Positions 1 to 10,700 of a DNA stretch of 64,000 nt are shown here, in pieces; position 1 is the first letter of the stretch, and every line of letters begins with the position of its first letter. Below the pieces are notes generated by a model. It made no database searches. It saw only the letters and a program-made list of their open reading frames with translations, and had not been told where the DNA came from. Source of the DNA: Magicicada septendecula (taxonomy: Eukaryota > Arthropoda > Insecta > Hemiptera > Cicadidae). Position numbers and translations under genes: made by a program. The DNA lies in NCBI GenBank assembly GCA_034769895.1, contig CM068370.1, positions 46,552,344 through 46,616,343 of the forward strand. The letters run 5' to 3'.

Positions 1-1125
1 AGCCTCGCCTAAAACTAAATTTCAGTCAGTCACCTTGATGAAAAGACCTAAGATATCTAAGGTTATACTCGTTATATATGTAATTTGAAGTCGTAACCTT
101 GTAATGTAATTTTGTAATATTGTAAGTTGTAACTACGCACTGTATGAATCCATGTGTGCGTGTTAATCGAACGATGTGGGTATAAAGTGTACTAAAAGAT
201 GTGAAAACTTTCAGTTCAAAACTTGGTTCGACGTTCCGGACCGAAGACACGAGAACACGAACTTCGTACAGTTTTTACATAATCTTCCAGCACAGACATA
301 GCAGTGGTTCAAAGCAGGTACTGAGAAACACGCAGCCGTAGCCACCAGACACAGCAGGTTGCAAAAGGACTTACCTGGATTGCCAAGTAATATTTTTACC
401 TTTAATAACTTACAGTGGCAGTTGTTGCATAATCACGAAGCAAAAACGAGACAAACTAGTTACTCATCATAAGTGTTAGAAACAATTTTATAAACTTTTG
501 TGATAGACAACAGTGTCAGAAATTTATAAGTAGATCACAGCATGTACGCTGAACACCATTTTGTAAACTAGTATTGATTTATGCGACAGCCCCATATTTA
601 GCATTTAACATTTTCTATACTCAATTTTTCAAAAAAAAATTAGCTCAGCACTGACCGTTGCTGACTGGCACATAATTAGGTAAATTTTAGAGGCTCGTAA
701 TGTTTTTGAAATAAACGGGTCGCATCCGGCTCAGCTCACAGATTGATGCTTTCAACAATTTCTTTTACTTGCACCTCCTCCCTTTATAGAATTATGTTAA
801 TTATAGAAACACTTGAGAAATAAGTTACAACACAGAAAAAGTGTCTTTAGCATTTTGATTGGATTTAGATATTATATTATGTTATTTGTGTGTATGCTGG
901 ACACTTCCGGGGCCCAGCAGCGGGAAGTGCCGCAGCAGAAGTTTGTAGCTGCTGTATGAAATTACTTTAAAGGAAATATATACCATTTTTGTGAAATAAA
1001 CTAATTCTGGGGACTTTTTGAATCTACCTCATAAATACAATATACATGGCACATAGAGGCCCCGATGTTGTCATTTTCAACAACGTTGATTCATTATCAT
1101 TATTATCTTAGTAAAGTAAGTTCTT
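1..1125. other. No gene seen
   Basis: AT-rich sequence with short open frames only. No domain, terminal repeat or RNA gene is recognisable. An antisense frame near 26-250 has no motif and unremarkable composition, so it was not called. Confidence 0.5.
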
Positions 1126-1709
1126 TTTTTGGATTTCGTTGTCCATGACGTGTCTGTTGATTAACTAGATATAATTATACCACTACTGACTCGGAACACA
1201 AAGTTCTTTATTTACTAACTCACAAACAAAATACACAAAAACATAACCTTCACTGCCGAATACAAATACAACAACAGCATAAACTTCCTAGACTTCTCCA
1301 TCACAAAATTTGAACACAGACACAAATTCAGTATATACAGAAACCCACTACAACTGACACACTAACATACAACTCCTCCAATCACCCAAATCAACACAAA
1401 CTAGCTGCCTTCAGAACTATGACACATAGACTTAACAACATCCCACTAGATGAAAAAGACTACAAAGACAAACTAAACACGATAAAATATCTAGCAGAAT
1501 CCAATGGATACAACAGAACAATAGTCAATAAACTCCTACACAAAACACAAAACAAACATCAGACAAAGACAGAAAACAACAAATTCATAACACTAACATA
1601 TATCAATAACCACACTGACAAAATAGCTAACAAATTCAAAAAAATCAGGATACAGAATTCCATACAAAACTACAAACAAAACAGAACACACACTATCAAT
1701 ACACACACA

Positions 1710-2060
1710 CAAAGCACAAAACAAATTCGATCTACCTGGTGTTTACAAACTAAATTGCTCAGATTGCAACAAATTCTACATAGACCAGACAGGACATGGC
1801 TTCAAACAAAGATACATTGAACACACAAAAGCACTACACTCCACTCCCGAATCCACCTTTGCAAACAATGTCATTGAATCCAGCTTTGTCCACACATACA
1901 AAAACATCAACAACAACATGGATATTCTACACCTACACACAAAAGGCCGAAAACTAGACACTCTTGAACAATTTGATATATACAAACACACAAACACATA
2001 AAAACGACATCCTAAATGAACAGACACAATTCAAATCACACGCATTATTCGAACATATCA
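1710..2060 (+). pseudogene. Remnant of PLE GIY-YIG endonuclease domain
   Basis: The plus-strand frame covering about 1720-2000 carries the ordered landmarks of the endonuclease: GVY, a CSDC zinc-binding pair, FYIDQTG, an RYIEH segment and a FANNVIE segment, ending KGRKLDTLEQFDIYK. In the family this domain nicks the target DNA for primed reverse transcription. The frame ends soon afterwards, followed by noncoding terminal sequence. The fragment has no intact RT partner here, so it is not expected to be active. Confidence 0.72.
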
Positions 2061-2141
2061 CACCCTACACACACACACAACATCGATCGTTCAAAAGTCA
2101 ACACCGTCGCCAAGAACAAGACGGACAGTGCTACCAGTGGG

Positions 2142-2184
2142 AGCCTCGGACGAAACTTATAATAAGTGAAAACTGGTTCAGGCT
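2142..2184 (+). ncRNA. Hammerhead-ribozyme-like motif, PLE copy 1
   Basis: Read 5' to 3': helix I strand AGCCT (2142-2146), core CGGACGA (2147-2153, consensus CUGANGA with one change), one extra A, helix II ACTT/AAGT (2155-2158 with 2164-2167) around a 5-nt loop, GAA (2168-2170), helix III AAC/GTT (2171-2173 with 2176-2178), C at the expected cleavage position (2179), then helix I strand AGGCT (2180-2184). PLEs are known to carry type I hammerheads with very short helix III in their terminal repeats. The changed core base and the extra A before helix II argue that this copy is dead or weak. Confidence 0.6.
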
Positions 2185-2228
2185 ATAAGGTAAAACTTTT
2201 ACGTTTTTACCAATAAAAAACTTTGTGT

Positions 2229-3839
2229 GGGATCTTCAAAGTGGTAGCCTATATAAAATTTGCTAGGTTACCACAAGTCTCTGAGTAGAGATTATTTGTA
2301 TCAACTTAATGTGGCTGCAGGTTATTCACATTTCAGATTCCTTCTACTAAAATTTGTTTTACAAAATATTGGACACCTATGATTAACATGACTTGTTTTG
2401 AAAAGTAAATCAGTATCTGTGCATAAATTTCCTATTAGTTGAAAACATAAAATGGCACCTGTATAATCATGATGCACATTTTTTTATAACTGCAATATGT
2501 TGATGTAACAGCTGGGAATCAGGCCACTCTATTCCGAAGTTATCAGTACAGGAAAAATTATGACTTTGTGTTACCACAGCACGAGACCTATGTACAGAGG
2601 CTAAAGTTATGATTAGTTGTTTTGTTGATATAACATAATTTCTTGTTTGTTACAGATTATTTAACTGTACAACCACTCAGTAGCCAATTACGTTCTTTTA
2701 AAATTTTCCTTGGTCTGAAAATAGACAGGACATGCTTACATGATTGCTATTTCACAATTCAGATCACAATTTATTTATAATATGGTAATACATTGCACTT
2801 AATTTTTTCTCCATGTGTTTACAGGTTTAAAAATAACTCTTAAAACGATAAGCATGTTTGTGTCACATATTTTGACTAATGACTATAAAAATAAAAATAG
2901 TGTGTTTTTTATTTTGGAATATCTAGATATGATTACACCAAGCGGCACAAAAAATTACGTTTTATGTCATGCTGAGTTTATATCAGACCCTTTTATTGTT
3001 ATGAGGTTATGAACTGACTGTTAAGAACTAAAACAGTACTATTAATAGTAGATGAACTTGAATAATATTATTGTCAGTGGAGTGATATTCTACAGGTACA
3101 TTATCAGTTATCCAAACTAATTGGGGCTGAAGATAGTTCGGAATATTGAAAATTGTGTTATCTAAACACACAAAATTGTAATACAATATACGGCTGTATA
3201 CAATGTACTCAGTATACGCAATTGGTGTAAATATTGTAATTATAGTTTCTTTAACATGTGTATTTCAAGTGTATAGTTTTTTTTACGTTCACAGCCCTTA
3301 GTTTGCTTTGAAATTAGAAGGATCTTTTAGTTGTTTATTTATATTACGTGTTTTCTAGCAGAGCCCTGATATGGGTTTGTATGAATTATGTTTCTGAAAG
3401 GACTATAAAAAACAGCATCTAATTTATAGCTCATTAGCCATTCTTAAGGTTTTCCTTTTCTTCAGACCCCCCCCATCACAATTGAATTTTGATATGAATT
3501 TTAAGATAACCTCTTTATTGCCATTTATATAACTTATAGATGCCTTCCAACATTATAAAATTTTGCCACAGATGACTCACATCTCCTCTTTGAAAACCTA
3601 TTCAAAATTTCAATCTTATTTTTTATCGTTAAAACAAAAGATGCTATTGGTGTTAGCATAGCAAGGCTTAAATAGGGAGAAATAATAACAACAACACTAC
3701 AAGCCATAAGCTGTAACTCACACACTACTTGCATGTGTTATCTGTAAGCTTCTACAGAACTGATTACATTCTCTAAAGTATATTTAATTAGTAATTTGAA
3801 AAAGTATATTACTTCAGTACAGTAATTGTCTCATGCTTA
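2229..3839. other. No gene seen
   Basis: AT-rich sequence with a poly-C run near 3467-3474. Open frames at 2815-3012 and 3534-3734 are short, have no recognisable domain and are not flanked by plausible signals. Nothing else was identified. Confidence 0.5.
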
Positions 3840-3847
3840 CTATTAAG

Positions 3848-4246
3848 CAGTGGAATGTCTAGAATTTGGTCTGGTGGGGGTCAGTTCTTACAAAAGAAAA
3901 AAAATTAAGACTAATCAACAATACTATCTTTAAAGTGGTTCAAATCAGTTCCATTAAAGTAAAAGGTAATACGCAATAAAAATATGCTTTATTGAAACAT
4001 TGTTTACAGGATACTTATTGACTGAACTGATTTTCCTAATTCCATATTTCTAACATATATGCTGTTATGATGTGTAATAAATCTGTTTCTATATTTAAAA
4101 AAAAGAGTTACTACTATATTAGCTTACACAGCTGGAAAAAATAATAAAACAGCCTAAAAATTAAAAGATTAACTAAATTCGTCAACTTTTTTGACCCTCT
4201 GGGGGGGGGGTCCCATTCGTTTCCCACTTCCGTAAATACACACCTG
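3848..4246 (+). mobile_element. Nonautonomous hAT-type element (MITE), copy 1
   Basis: A 399-bp element flanked by a perfect 8-bp target duplication, CTATTAAG, at 3840-3847 and 4247-4254. The ends begin CAG and end CTG with weakly matching inverted termini (CAGTGGAATGTCTA against CAGGTGTGTATTTA). An 8-bp duplication and CAG ends are typical of hAT elements. There is no coding capacity. A homologous copy lies in reverse orientation at 8206-8969. A G10 run lies near 4201. Confidence 0.75.
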
Positions 4247-4254
4247 CTATTAAG

Positions 4255-4719
4255 TTAAAACAATTTGTTCATATTATGGTGATGATTCATTACAGCCCCT
4301 AATACCACTGATACATCCACCTTTATAACACCAATATAAACCAATTATTACACCTTTATATAAACCAATAAACCTTTATATTAACCAATTATTATAAACC
4401 AATATATTTATAACACCTTTGTATTTCACCAATTCATTAAATTTTTTATCCATTTCTTGTCTATAAGCTCAACAAATGTTGATGAATTTCAAAAACAAAA
4501 GATCACAAAACAGTTTATTTTCTTTTTCGTAATATGAACTGAAAATATATTATTGTTGTTGTTGTTTCCAATGGCTCAATTTGGCTCATGCCATTATTGA
4601 TCTAGCTTCCCAATAAAGACCAGGTAGTTAGTGGCTATATTATATAATTAAAATAAAATTGAATCGATTTAATAGGGAAGAGGTTTAATATGCAGTGTGC
4701 ATAAAATAATAATACAGTC
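4255..4719. other. No gene; degenerate short repeats
   Basis: The stretch from about 4300 to 4440 contains irregular copies of a 'TTATAnACCAATT'-like unit (roughly 20-30 nt each), which looks like an old minisatellite. The rest is AT-rich with nothing recognisable. Confidence 0.45.
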
Positions 4720-4960
4720 TTGGATTTTGTTGTCCATGACGTGTTCGTTGATTAACTAATTATAAGTATAATATTACTGACTTGGAACACTAAGTTTTTA
4801 TTGGTAAAAATGTAAAATTTTTACTTATAACCTGAGCCTCTGATAAAGCTTGAAATAAGCGAAAACTGGTTCAGGCTATATGGAAAAAATTTACATTTTT
4901 ACCAATAAAAAACTTAGTGTTCCGAGTCAGTAATATTATACTTATAATTAATATAAAAAC
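4720..4960. repeat. Inverted-repeat terminus of the 1126-2228 PLE family
   Basis: Two arms of about 75 bp (about 4754-4829 and 4881-4957) are close inverted copies of each other, each containing AACACTAAGTTTTT next to TTGGTAAAAATGTAAA. The right half matches the 3' end of the PLE at 2141-2226. The left flank (4723-4795) matches 1126-1205. This looks like the inverted terminal arrangement of a PLE with the coding part lost, so the window holds two insertions of the same family. The hammerhead-like motif lies between the arms. Confidence 0.7.
4835..4877 (+). ncRNA. Hammerhead-ribozyme-like motif, PLE copy 2
   Basis: Same layout as 2142-2184: AGCCT (4835-4839), core CTGATAA (4840-4846, one change from CUGANGA), one extra A, helix II GCTT/AAGC (4848-4851 with 4857-4860) around a 5-nt loop, GAA (4861-4863), helix III AAC/GTT (4864-4866 with 4869-4871), C (4872), then AGGCT (4873-4877). 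Helix II differs from copy 1 by a paired A-T to G-C exchange, which keeps the stem. This supports a selected RNA fold in the ancestor. Confidence 0.62.
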
Positions 4961-4984
4961 GTTTTGCTACAGTCTATTTCTTGA

Positions 4985-5385
4985 TGTATATAATATATTT
5001 AATATTTATAATGACTTTACCTCAAGATGTTTTTTTCCTTATTTGGAACATGTTTTGGGATGCTGTGTGTGTGTTCCCATCCTCAGCCTTCCTAATTTTG
5101 AATCTTGTGAAGTACTTGTGAAATCAAAACACTAACATCAAAAATACACAAAATACTAATATATACACCATAATCATACACAATAATACCAATTTAAAGT
5201 CACAAAGGCCAACAGGAAATCACAACAACAACCAACCAACACACAAGTTCTTCACAAGATTCAAAACTAGGAAGGCTGAGGATGGGAACACAAAGAATCC
5301 CGAAACATGTTCCAAATAAGGAAAAAACATCTTTAGGTAAAGTCATTATAAATACTAAATATGTTATAATTAATAATATACTATT
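4985..5385. repeat. Inverted repeat, probably a second PLE-type terminus
   Basis: Arms at about 4985-5125 and 5242-5380 are inverted copies (roughly 85-90% alike by eye), separated by about 115 bp. Both arms carry AGGAAGGCTGAGGATGGGAA and, a little further, ACATGTTCCAAATAAGGAAA. On the plus arm, CTGAGGA (5276-5282) and GAAAC (5302-5306) flank a possible 4-bp stem GGGA/TCCC, which recalls a hammerhead core, but helix I is poor. No coding sequence lies between the arms. The PLE assignment is inference from the layout and the neighbouring PLE repeat; a foldback element is the alternative. Confidence 0.5.
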
Positions 5386-7269
5386 TGCAAATTTTTTGTT
5401 TTTTCAGCCAGTTTAGATTATTCAAGCTTTGTCAGTTTGGACACTGGCATATAACTGATGCTCTATCATATTTTTATTTTTGTAGTTCTTATTTAACTAT
5501 AAAAATGTGACTGATGGATATGAATCACATGTACAGGTAGCCAAAAACATTTAAGATCAAAAAGTATTGATAACTCTTTATAACTTAACTATGTGCAGTA
5601 CAGATCCTTAGCTTGCTTATAGGCGTTTTAAATTTTGTTGTCTGCTGGTAATGTTACAATTCTTAACATGTGCATCAATCATTTCCTTCAGTTTGTTCAT
5701 TTCATTAGTTCTTCAGGATCACTTGACAAGCTGATAGAGAATTGTTTAAAATCATGGTGCTGTTAATTAACCTCACATAGTTATTAAAACCAATAACATT
5801 ACAAAAAAATTATTACTCTCTGAATTTGTATAACGTGGAAGTGATATTGTTATCAGTTTTACGCTATGGGCATAATTTAAGGGGGGGAGGTGAAATTTTG
5901 ACTACATAAAATTATCAAGATATAATACATACAAAAATTATGTATTATAAAATTTTGAAAGATGTCTCTCAAAGTGAAATCAGATAATGATTAATTCTGT
6001 ATACTGTGAGTTGACAATTTTTATAAACTGACACTCAGTTTTTTCATGCTTGTAAATGGAACATTGCATAATGATTATCTTGTTAAATAAATTTCCTTCT
6101 TCACACATACATATGTCAGAAATAGTTCATATATTTCTCAGCCTTCCTCCAAACGAAATTCTATTACGAGTCATATGTTTACATCATTGCTATTTTACAA
6201 CTCAGGTCATAATGTCTTTATAATATGTTTTTAAAGTAGTCTATTGCACTTAATTTTTATTTGTGTGTTTACAAATTTAAAAATAACTTTTAAAATGATA
6301 AGTGCAATGCCCGATACCCAACAACTTTTTTGTGTAAGAGCAACCACAGCCAAGATCTGCCATAACTGTTTCTTAACACTCTGTCACTTTTTGTGCCCTG
6401 AAGAACATCTCCGAGGGTGGAATATGAAATGTTACCGATGATGTCGAGATTATACAGCAACCAACCATGGCCTAACAACCCAGTATTTAATAATTTTGAG
6501 TAATAATCATAGTTTATCTACTTCAGAGATGCTTTTATTTGCAAACAGTTTATAAATATAGAAATAGAATGTCAAATTCTCATACTTTTCATTCTCATTA
6601 TTACCACTAAAGATAACTTGGAAGAGTATAATAACTAGGAAATTATTAGGTTGGTATTTACTCACAGGTGGCATTTGTGCAGACACTGTTAATTATAACA
6701 AGAATGATTCTTATAAAAAACACCATGTTTTTTGAAAAATACAAAAACATAGTTTTCTTGCTTTAAAATTCACAGCAAAGTTTGTCACCTTTGTTTTTGC
6801 AATTTGCGTCACCTTTGGGAGCAATTGCTTAGTCTCCCATTTTTCTTTCACATTGTTTCTGGGGTTCTTGCTTCTGGTTTCCCTTTCACCTTTTTGAAAT
6901 GTTGAAGGTAAAGCCGTGAATTTTTCAAAATTCCCCAGAGTTCTTAATAGGCCAACTGTTTTAAACTATTTCTCTTATGGTTACGCCCACAATTATGCTT
7001 AGCACAGCATTAAAAATATTCATAGTTTTAATCTTCTTAACCCAAAAGAAACATTTTTGAATCTGTAGATCATAACTGGATTAATCTGCCTGTTTTTCAT
7101 GTATACATTTTTATGGTAATCTTTCACTTCAAGAGAAATAGTGTGTATTTAATTTGTAAATAGTGTTTTATTTTGCCCACATTATGTTTCTATATCTTTA
7201 GGGCACAAATCATATTAAGGTAAATCACTGATTGTCCATACAAATAGATTACCCAAAAAGCACTTTTCT
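5386..7269. other. No gene seen
   Basis: AT-rich sequence without supported features. Overlapping frames on both strands near 6244-6478 have no recognisable domain and are treated as chance. Confidence 0.5.
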
Positions 7270-7718
7270 ACTATGGGCAAGATAGGGAAATAAACTGTTC
7301 TTATGGAGAAACAGCTTGCCTCTACTAGCTAACTTTAAAACTTTGTAATCGAGAAATTAACTTCAAAATAATGATAAAATACTGTCAAGCATTATAATGC
7401 TAATTTACATCTTTTGGGTTATTTAAAAAAATTTACAATTACAAATATAAATATAGAAAAAATAAATATTGCTATAATGAGGAAAACAGGAGTTTTAGTT
7501 AGTTTCGAAACTTAACTCGGGAGTACGAATAAGATGTTACGCATTCCATGAAGTTGTGAATGGCATGTACCAGAATTTTTCTGAAAGTTTGGAACTCTGG
7601 GCGTCTGTAATTTGTACTCCACACGGGTACATATATAGTATACCTTGTCCAACAATCACACGAGACTATGGGTGAGATAGGGAAATAAACTGTTCTTATG
7701 GAGAAACGGCTTGTCTCT
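7270..7718 (+). repeat. Pair of 54-bp direct repeats
   Basis: Positions 7270-7323 and 7665-7718 share a 54-bp segment with about 4-5 differences, beginning ACTATGGG and containing GATAGGGAAATAAACTGTTC. The copies are 395 bp apart, and the similarity stops abruptly at both edges. No family is recognised. They may be two insertions of a short repeat or the product of a local duplication. Confidence 0.7.
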
Positions 7719-8197
7719 TCATGATGTCAACCAATAATGATGACACAAGTAATGTACAGAACTTGTAATTCTACCCCTGTCAGGAAGACTTTTTTTTCTA
7801 CATTAATATTTATTGACATTTGATCTTACTGATATTTATCATTCCTGCTCTTTTTCATATATGCTGAATACATCATTTTCAGTTGTCTTATTTCAATATG
7901 GTGTTTACATATTTACCTTATCAAATGTTTAGGTGACCTCCACAATCTAAATATTTGATTATCAAATTACAATTTTCATAAAGAATTTTTAATCAAGTTT
8001 TTGATTATAGTACCTTCCATCACTTTTCTTGAAGCAATCTGGTTTATTATATATTTCCTAAAATCTATTTCCCTGGCATATACCTGACAATATCCTATGA
8101 TAATGGCTATCGTACAATTGGCTAGCTCAGCATCTGTACCTTAGAAAATTGAACCTGTACAAGTAACCTTAACTATGCTATAATCTAGGGCCAGGCT
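7719..8197. other. No gene seen
   Basis: AT-rich sequence; nothing recognised. Confidence 0.45.
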
Positions 8198-8205
8198 TCC
8201 GCAGG

Positions 8206-8969
8206 CAGGGGTGTATTTACCAAAGGGGGGTGAACGCAGAGCCGGCCTAAGAGCAAAATGCTGTGTGTGCAAGAATGAGTTTTGGCGCCCCTTACAATGA
8301 AAATGGGTATAGAAAACCCTCCAAAAAAATAATAATTTTGTTTGAACCTAAAACAATTATGAATTAACTGACCTTTCTTTACTGTACTTTCAAGCAACAT
8401 TTTATTTGTTGAACAAAAGTTATTAACGTATTCAAATGGCTAATTTGCATTCAAAATTACATAAAAATTTAAATTTTTACCATATTATTTTTTTATATTT
8501 TTTCTCATTTCGGCGCCCCTCCCAAAATCGCATGTGTGCGACCGCACACGTCGCACACGCCTTAGGCCGGCCCTGGGTGAACGGGACCAGACCCCCTCCC
8601 AGGGTCAAAAAAGCTGACAAATTTTGTTGATCTCTTAATTTTTAGGTTGTCGTTTTTAATTTTTTCAGCTGTGTACACTAATATAGTAGTAGGTCTTTTT
8701 TAAATATATAAACAGGTTTATTACACAGCATTAGGGTATACATTTGAAATATGAAATGTAGGAATACCAATTAAGTCAATAAGTATGTTTTCATAATGTT
8801 TCAAAGGTGCGTACTTTTATTGACCATTTACTTTAATGGAACTGATTTCAGGATTTTACCACACACTTTTCAGTTACTTTAGAGGTAGTAATGTTGATTT
8901 GTCTAAAGTTGTTCTTTTTTATGAAGACATAAAAAACCCTCCCAAAGCAAAATCCTAGATATGCCACTG
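8206..8969 (-). mobile_element. Nonautonomous hAT-type element (MITE), copy 2
   Basis: Reverse-orientation relative of 3848-4246. Flanked by an 8-bp target duplication with one mismatch (TCCGCAGG at 8198-8205, TCTGCAGG at 8970-8977). Termini read CAGGGGTGTATTTAC and, at the far end, the complement of CAGTGGCATATCTAGG. Removing the nested element and its target copy leaves about 417 bp, close to the 399 bp of copy 1. Shared inner segments include GGAACTGATTT (minus-strand equivalent in copy 1) and the TTTTTTGACCCT.GG segment. It has no coding capacity. Confidence 0.75.
8237..8575. mobile_element. hAT-type MITE nested in another MITE
   Basis: A 339-bp insertion with a perfect 8-bp target duplication, GGTGAACG (8229-8236 and 8576-8583). 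Inverted ends CAGAGCCGGCCTAAG and CTTAGGCCGGCCCTG match over about 14 of 15 positions. A subterminal GGCGCCCC occurs inside both ends in opposite orientation, and a GTGTGCG-rich stretch lies near the right end. No transposase. It interrupts the element at 8206-8969, so it is the younger of the two. Confidence 0.85.
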
Positions 8970-8977
8970 TCTGCAGG

Positions 8978-10559
8978 GCTAAGCAAGTACCTCCTTGCAG
9001 AGTTACTTCTTCATTACCCTTGCCAGTATGGTTCTAAGTTCCTATGGGCAAATCCTTAAGGAAGCCATATAGCAGGATCTCAGCTATAGAATGAAACTGG
9101 TACAACAACAAAATAAAGTAACATCCTTACATGCACACTGAATCATACAAAGCGGATTCTCAAACTAATGTCCTTGTGCTGCAGATACATGACCATCTAG
9201 TACTGTTAGCAACCTGACATTGCACATACTCTAGAATGTCATGACACCCCATGCACTCTTGTCCTATCCTGACTTATGTATTGATCTCCATACTTATTTT
9301 TACATTTTTATTTACAATATATCCTTGAAATATTTTGTTCATCATTGCTAATATCCTTGACAAAAGGTTGAGTGGATATTAAACTTAAGTGACAAGCTAA
9401 CCTCAATAACAACTAAGAATCATATCCTAAACATTTGACCAGTTTACAGTAGTATAATGTTTCACAGTATTTATTCACAAAAAAATTACGTCTTACAAAT
9501 AGATGAACATTAATGATTATGCTTTGTGTTTTTGTTATAGTTATATATAATTATATAGTTGAGTTTTGTAGTTTTGTCATACATTTTAATTAAATAATTG
9601 TAATAACTTTTATTTATATGTTAACTTTTGTAACAGCTTTTATTTATTTATACCTACATTATAATAATTCTAGTTCAAATTACGTTTCAGATCCACATTG
9701 TCAGTATCCAAATCATACGATAAATTAATATTCTCAAATTACAGTTATAACTTTTAAGATATATGTTATTATTATAAATTATTATTACTAAATATTATTA
9801 TAAACCATAATAATTAATTTATTACCTTTCCTATGGATCTCATGACTTCTACATACATAATGTATTTTTAATTGTAACTAATTACTAGGCCTATCGTAAT
9901 TTACTATGAAGGGGTGCCAAACCAACCAATGTGCCAACAAAAGTGGTCTAAGTCCACTTTTATAAAATTTTAGTTAAAAATTGCAATGTCTTCATTATAT
10001 CCTATACTTTATACTGTAGTAACTTAAATCCCAGAAAGCAGTTCATTTTCATGTAGTGAATGGATTGATTTGAAGGAAAAAACTTTAAATTCTCTTTACT
10101 TGAAATCATATGATATCTGTACTAGGCATATTTTGGTTATGAACCCCTCATATGTACCAAGAAGACTTTAAGTTGATGTAATGGCTAAAGACTGAAATTT
10201 CCATAATAGAATTACCTTAACAAATGCGTAGGCTTTTTGTGTAGCATGAAATGCAAATGCATGCAGTATTTGCAAGTGCAAATGTAGTAACTTTAATTCT
10301 TTCTTTACAACCATATCTTACTTATTTAATGACTAATATACATTAGTCTATAGCTATATAATTTGACAATTAATTAAATTGTCTGTGCGATGTATTAACT
10401 TTTGCATAAACTTATATTTTGTCCTTATACTAATAATTTTAAATATTTTTATGTTTTTAACTCCCTTCATATTGTTTGGTCTAATACATTTCTTCCAGTA
10501 AATTTCATTTTTCTTCTTGTTATTTGAATTAAAAGTCTCCGTAATTTGTACTTTGTTGT
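8978..10559. other. No gene seen
   Basis: AT-rich sequence with runs of ATTATTA-type low complexity at about 9540-9850. No terminal repeats or domains recognised. Confidence 0.5.
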
Positions 10560-10565
10560 GCTTAC

Positions 10566-10700
10566 TTTCTAAACTACTACCTGTCATACTCCGGGCGAGG
10601 CCTTTCAGCATCTCTATCTAAGTCGTGGTTTAGGACTTGATCATGGTCCTATGCCTCATCCGAACGTGACAGGTAGTAGTTTAGCAAGTAAGAACGATGA
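10566..10700. repeat. Short inverted repeat, possible third PLE-type terminus
   Basis: CTTACTTTCTAAACTACTACC leading to TGTCATACTCCGGGCGAGG (about 10560-10600) is the inverted counterpart of CCTCATCCGAACGTGACAGG leading to TAGTAGTTTAGCAAGTAAG (about 10656-10692). Arms are about 40 bp with several mismatches and a spacer of about 55 bp. CTGAAAGG and CCGAACG segments faintly resemble a hammerhead core. The compact inverted layout resembles the PLE remnants at 4720-5385, but no coding sequence supports the assignment. Confidence 0.35.

Larger units (their letters stand above)
1126..2228 (+). mobile_element. Penelope-like retroelement fragment with GIY-YIG endonuclease
   Basis: This is a 5'-truncated, decayed Penelope-like element (PLE), a retroelement class with a reverse transcriptase joined to a GIY-YIG endonuclease. 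From about 1250 to 1560 the translation resembles the RT C-terminal part (INFLDFSI, then KFSIYRNP, then HRLNNIPLDEKDY). From about 1720 to 1990 it resembles the endonuclease: GVYKLNCSDC followed by KFYIDQTG, F..RY.EH and a downstream FANNVIE. The CxxC just after the GVY motif is typical of PLE endonucleases. The second half of the signature reads YID, not the usual YIG. The catalytic RT part is missing. The frame is broken in a few places. A short inverted copy of the 3' terminus lies at about 1180-1205, as is common in PLEs. The 3' end (2141-2228) is repeated at 4830-4920. Confidence 0.8.
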
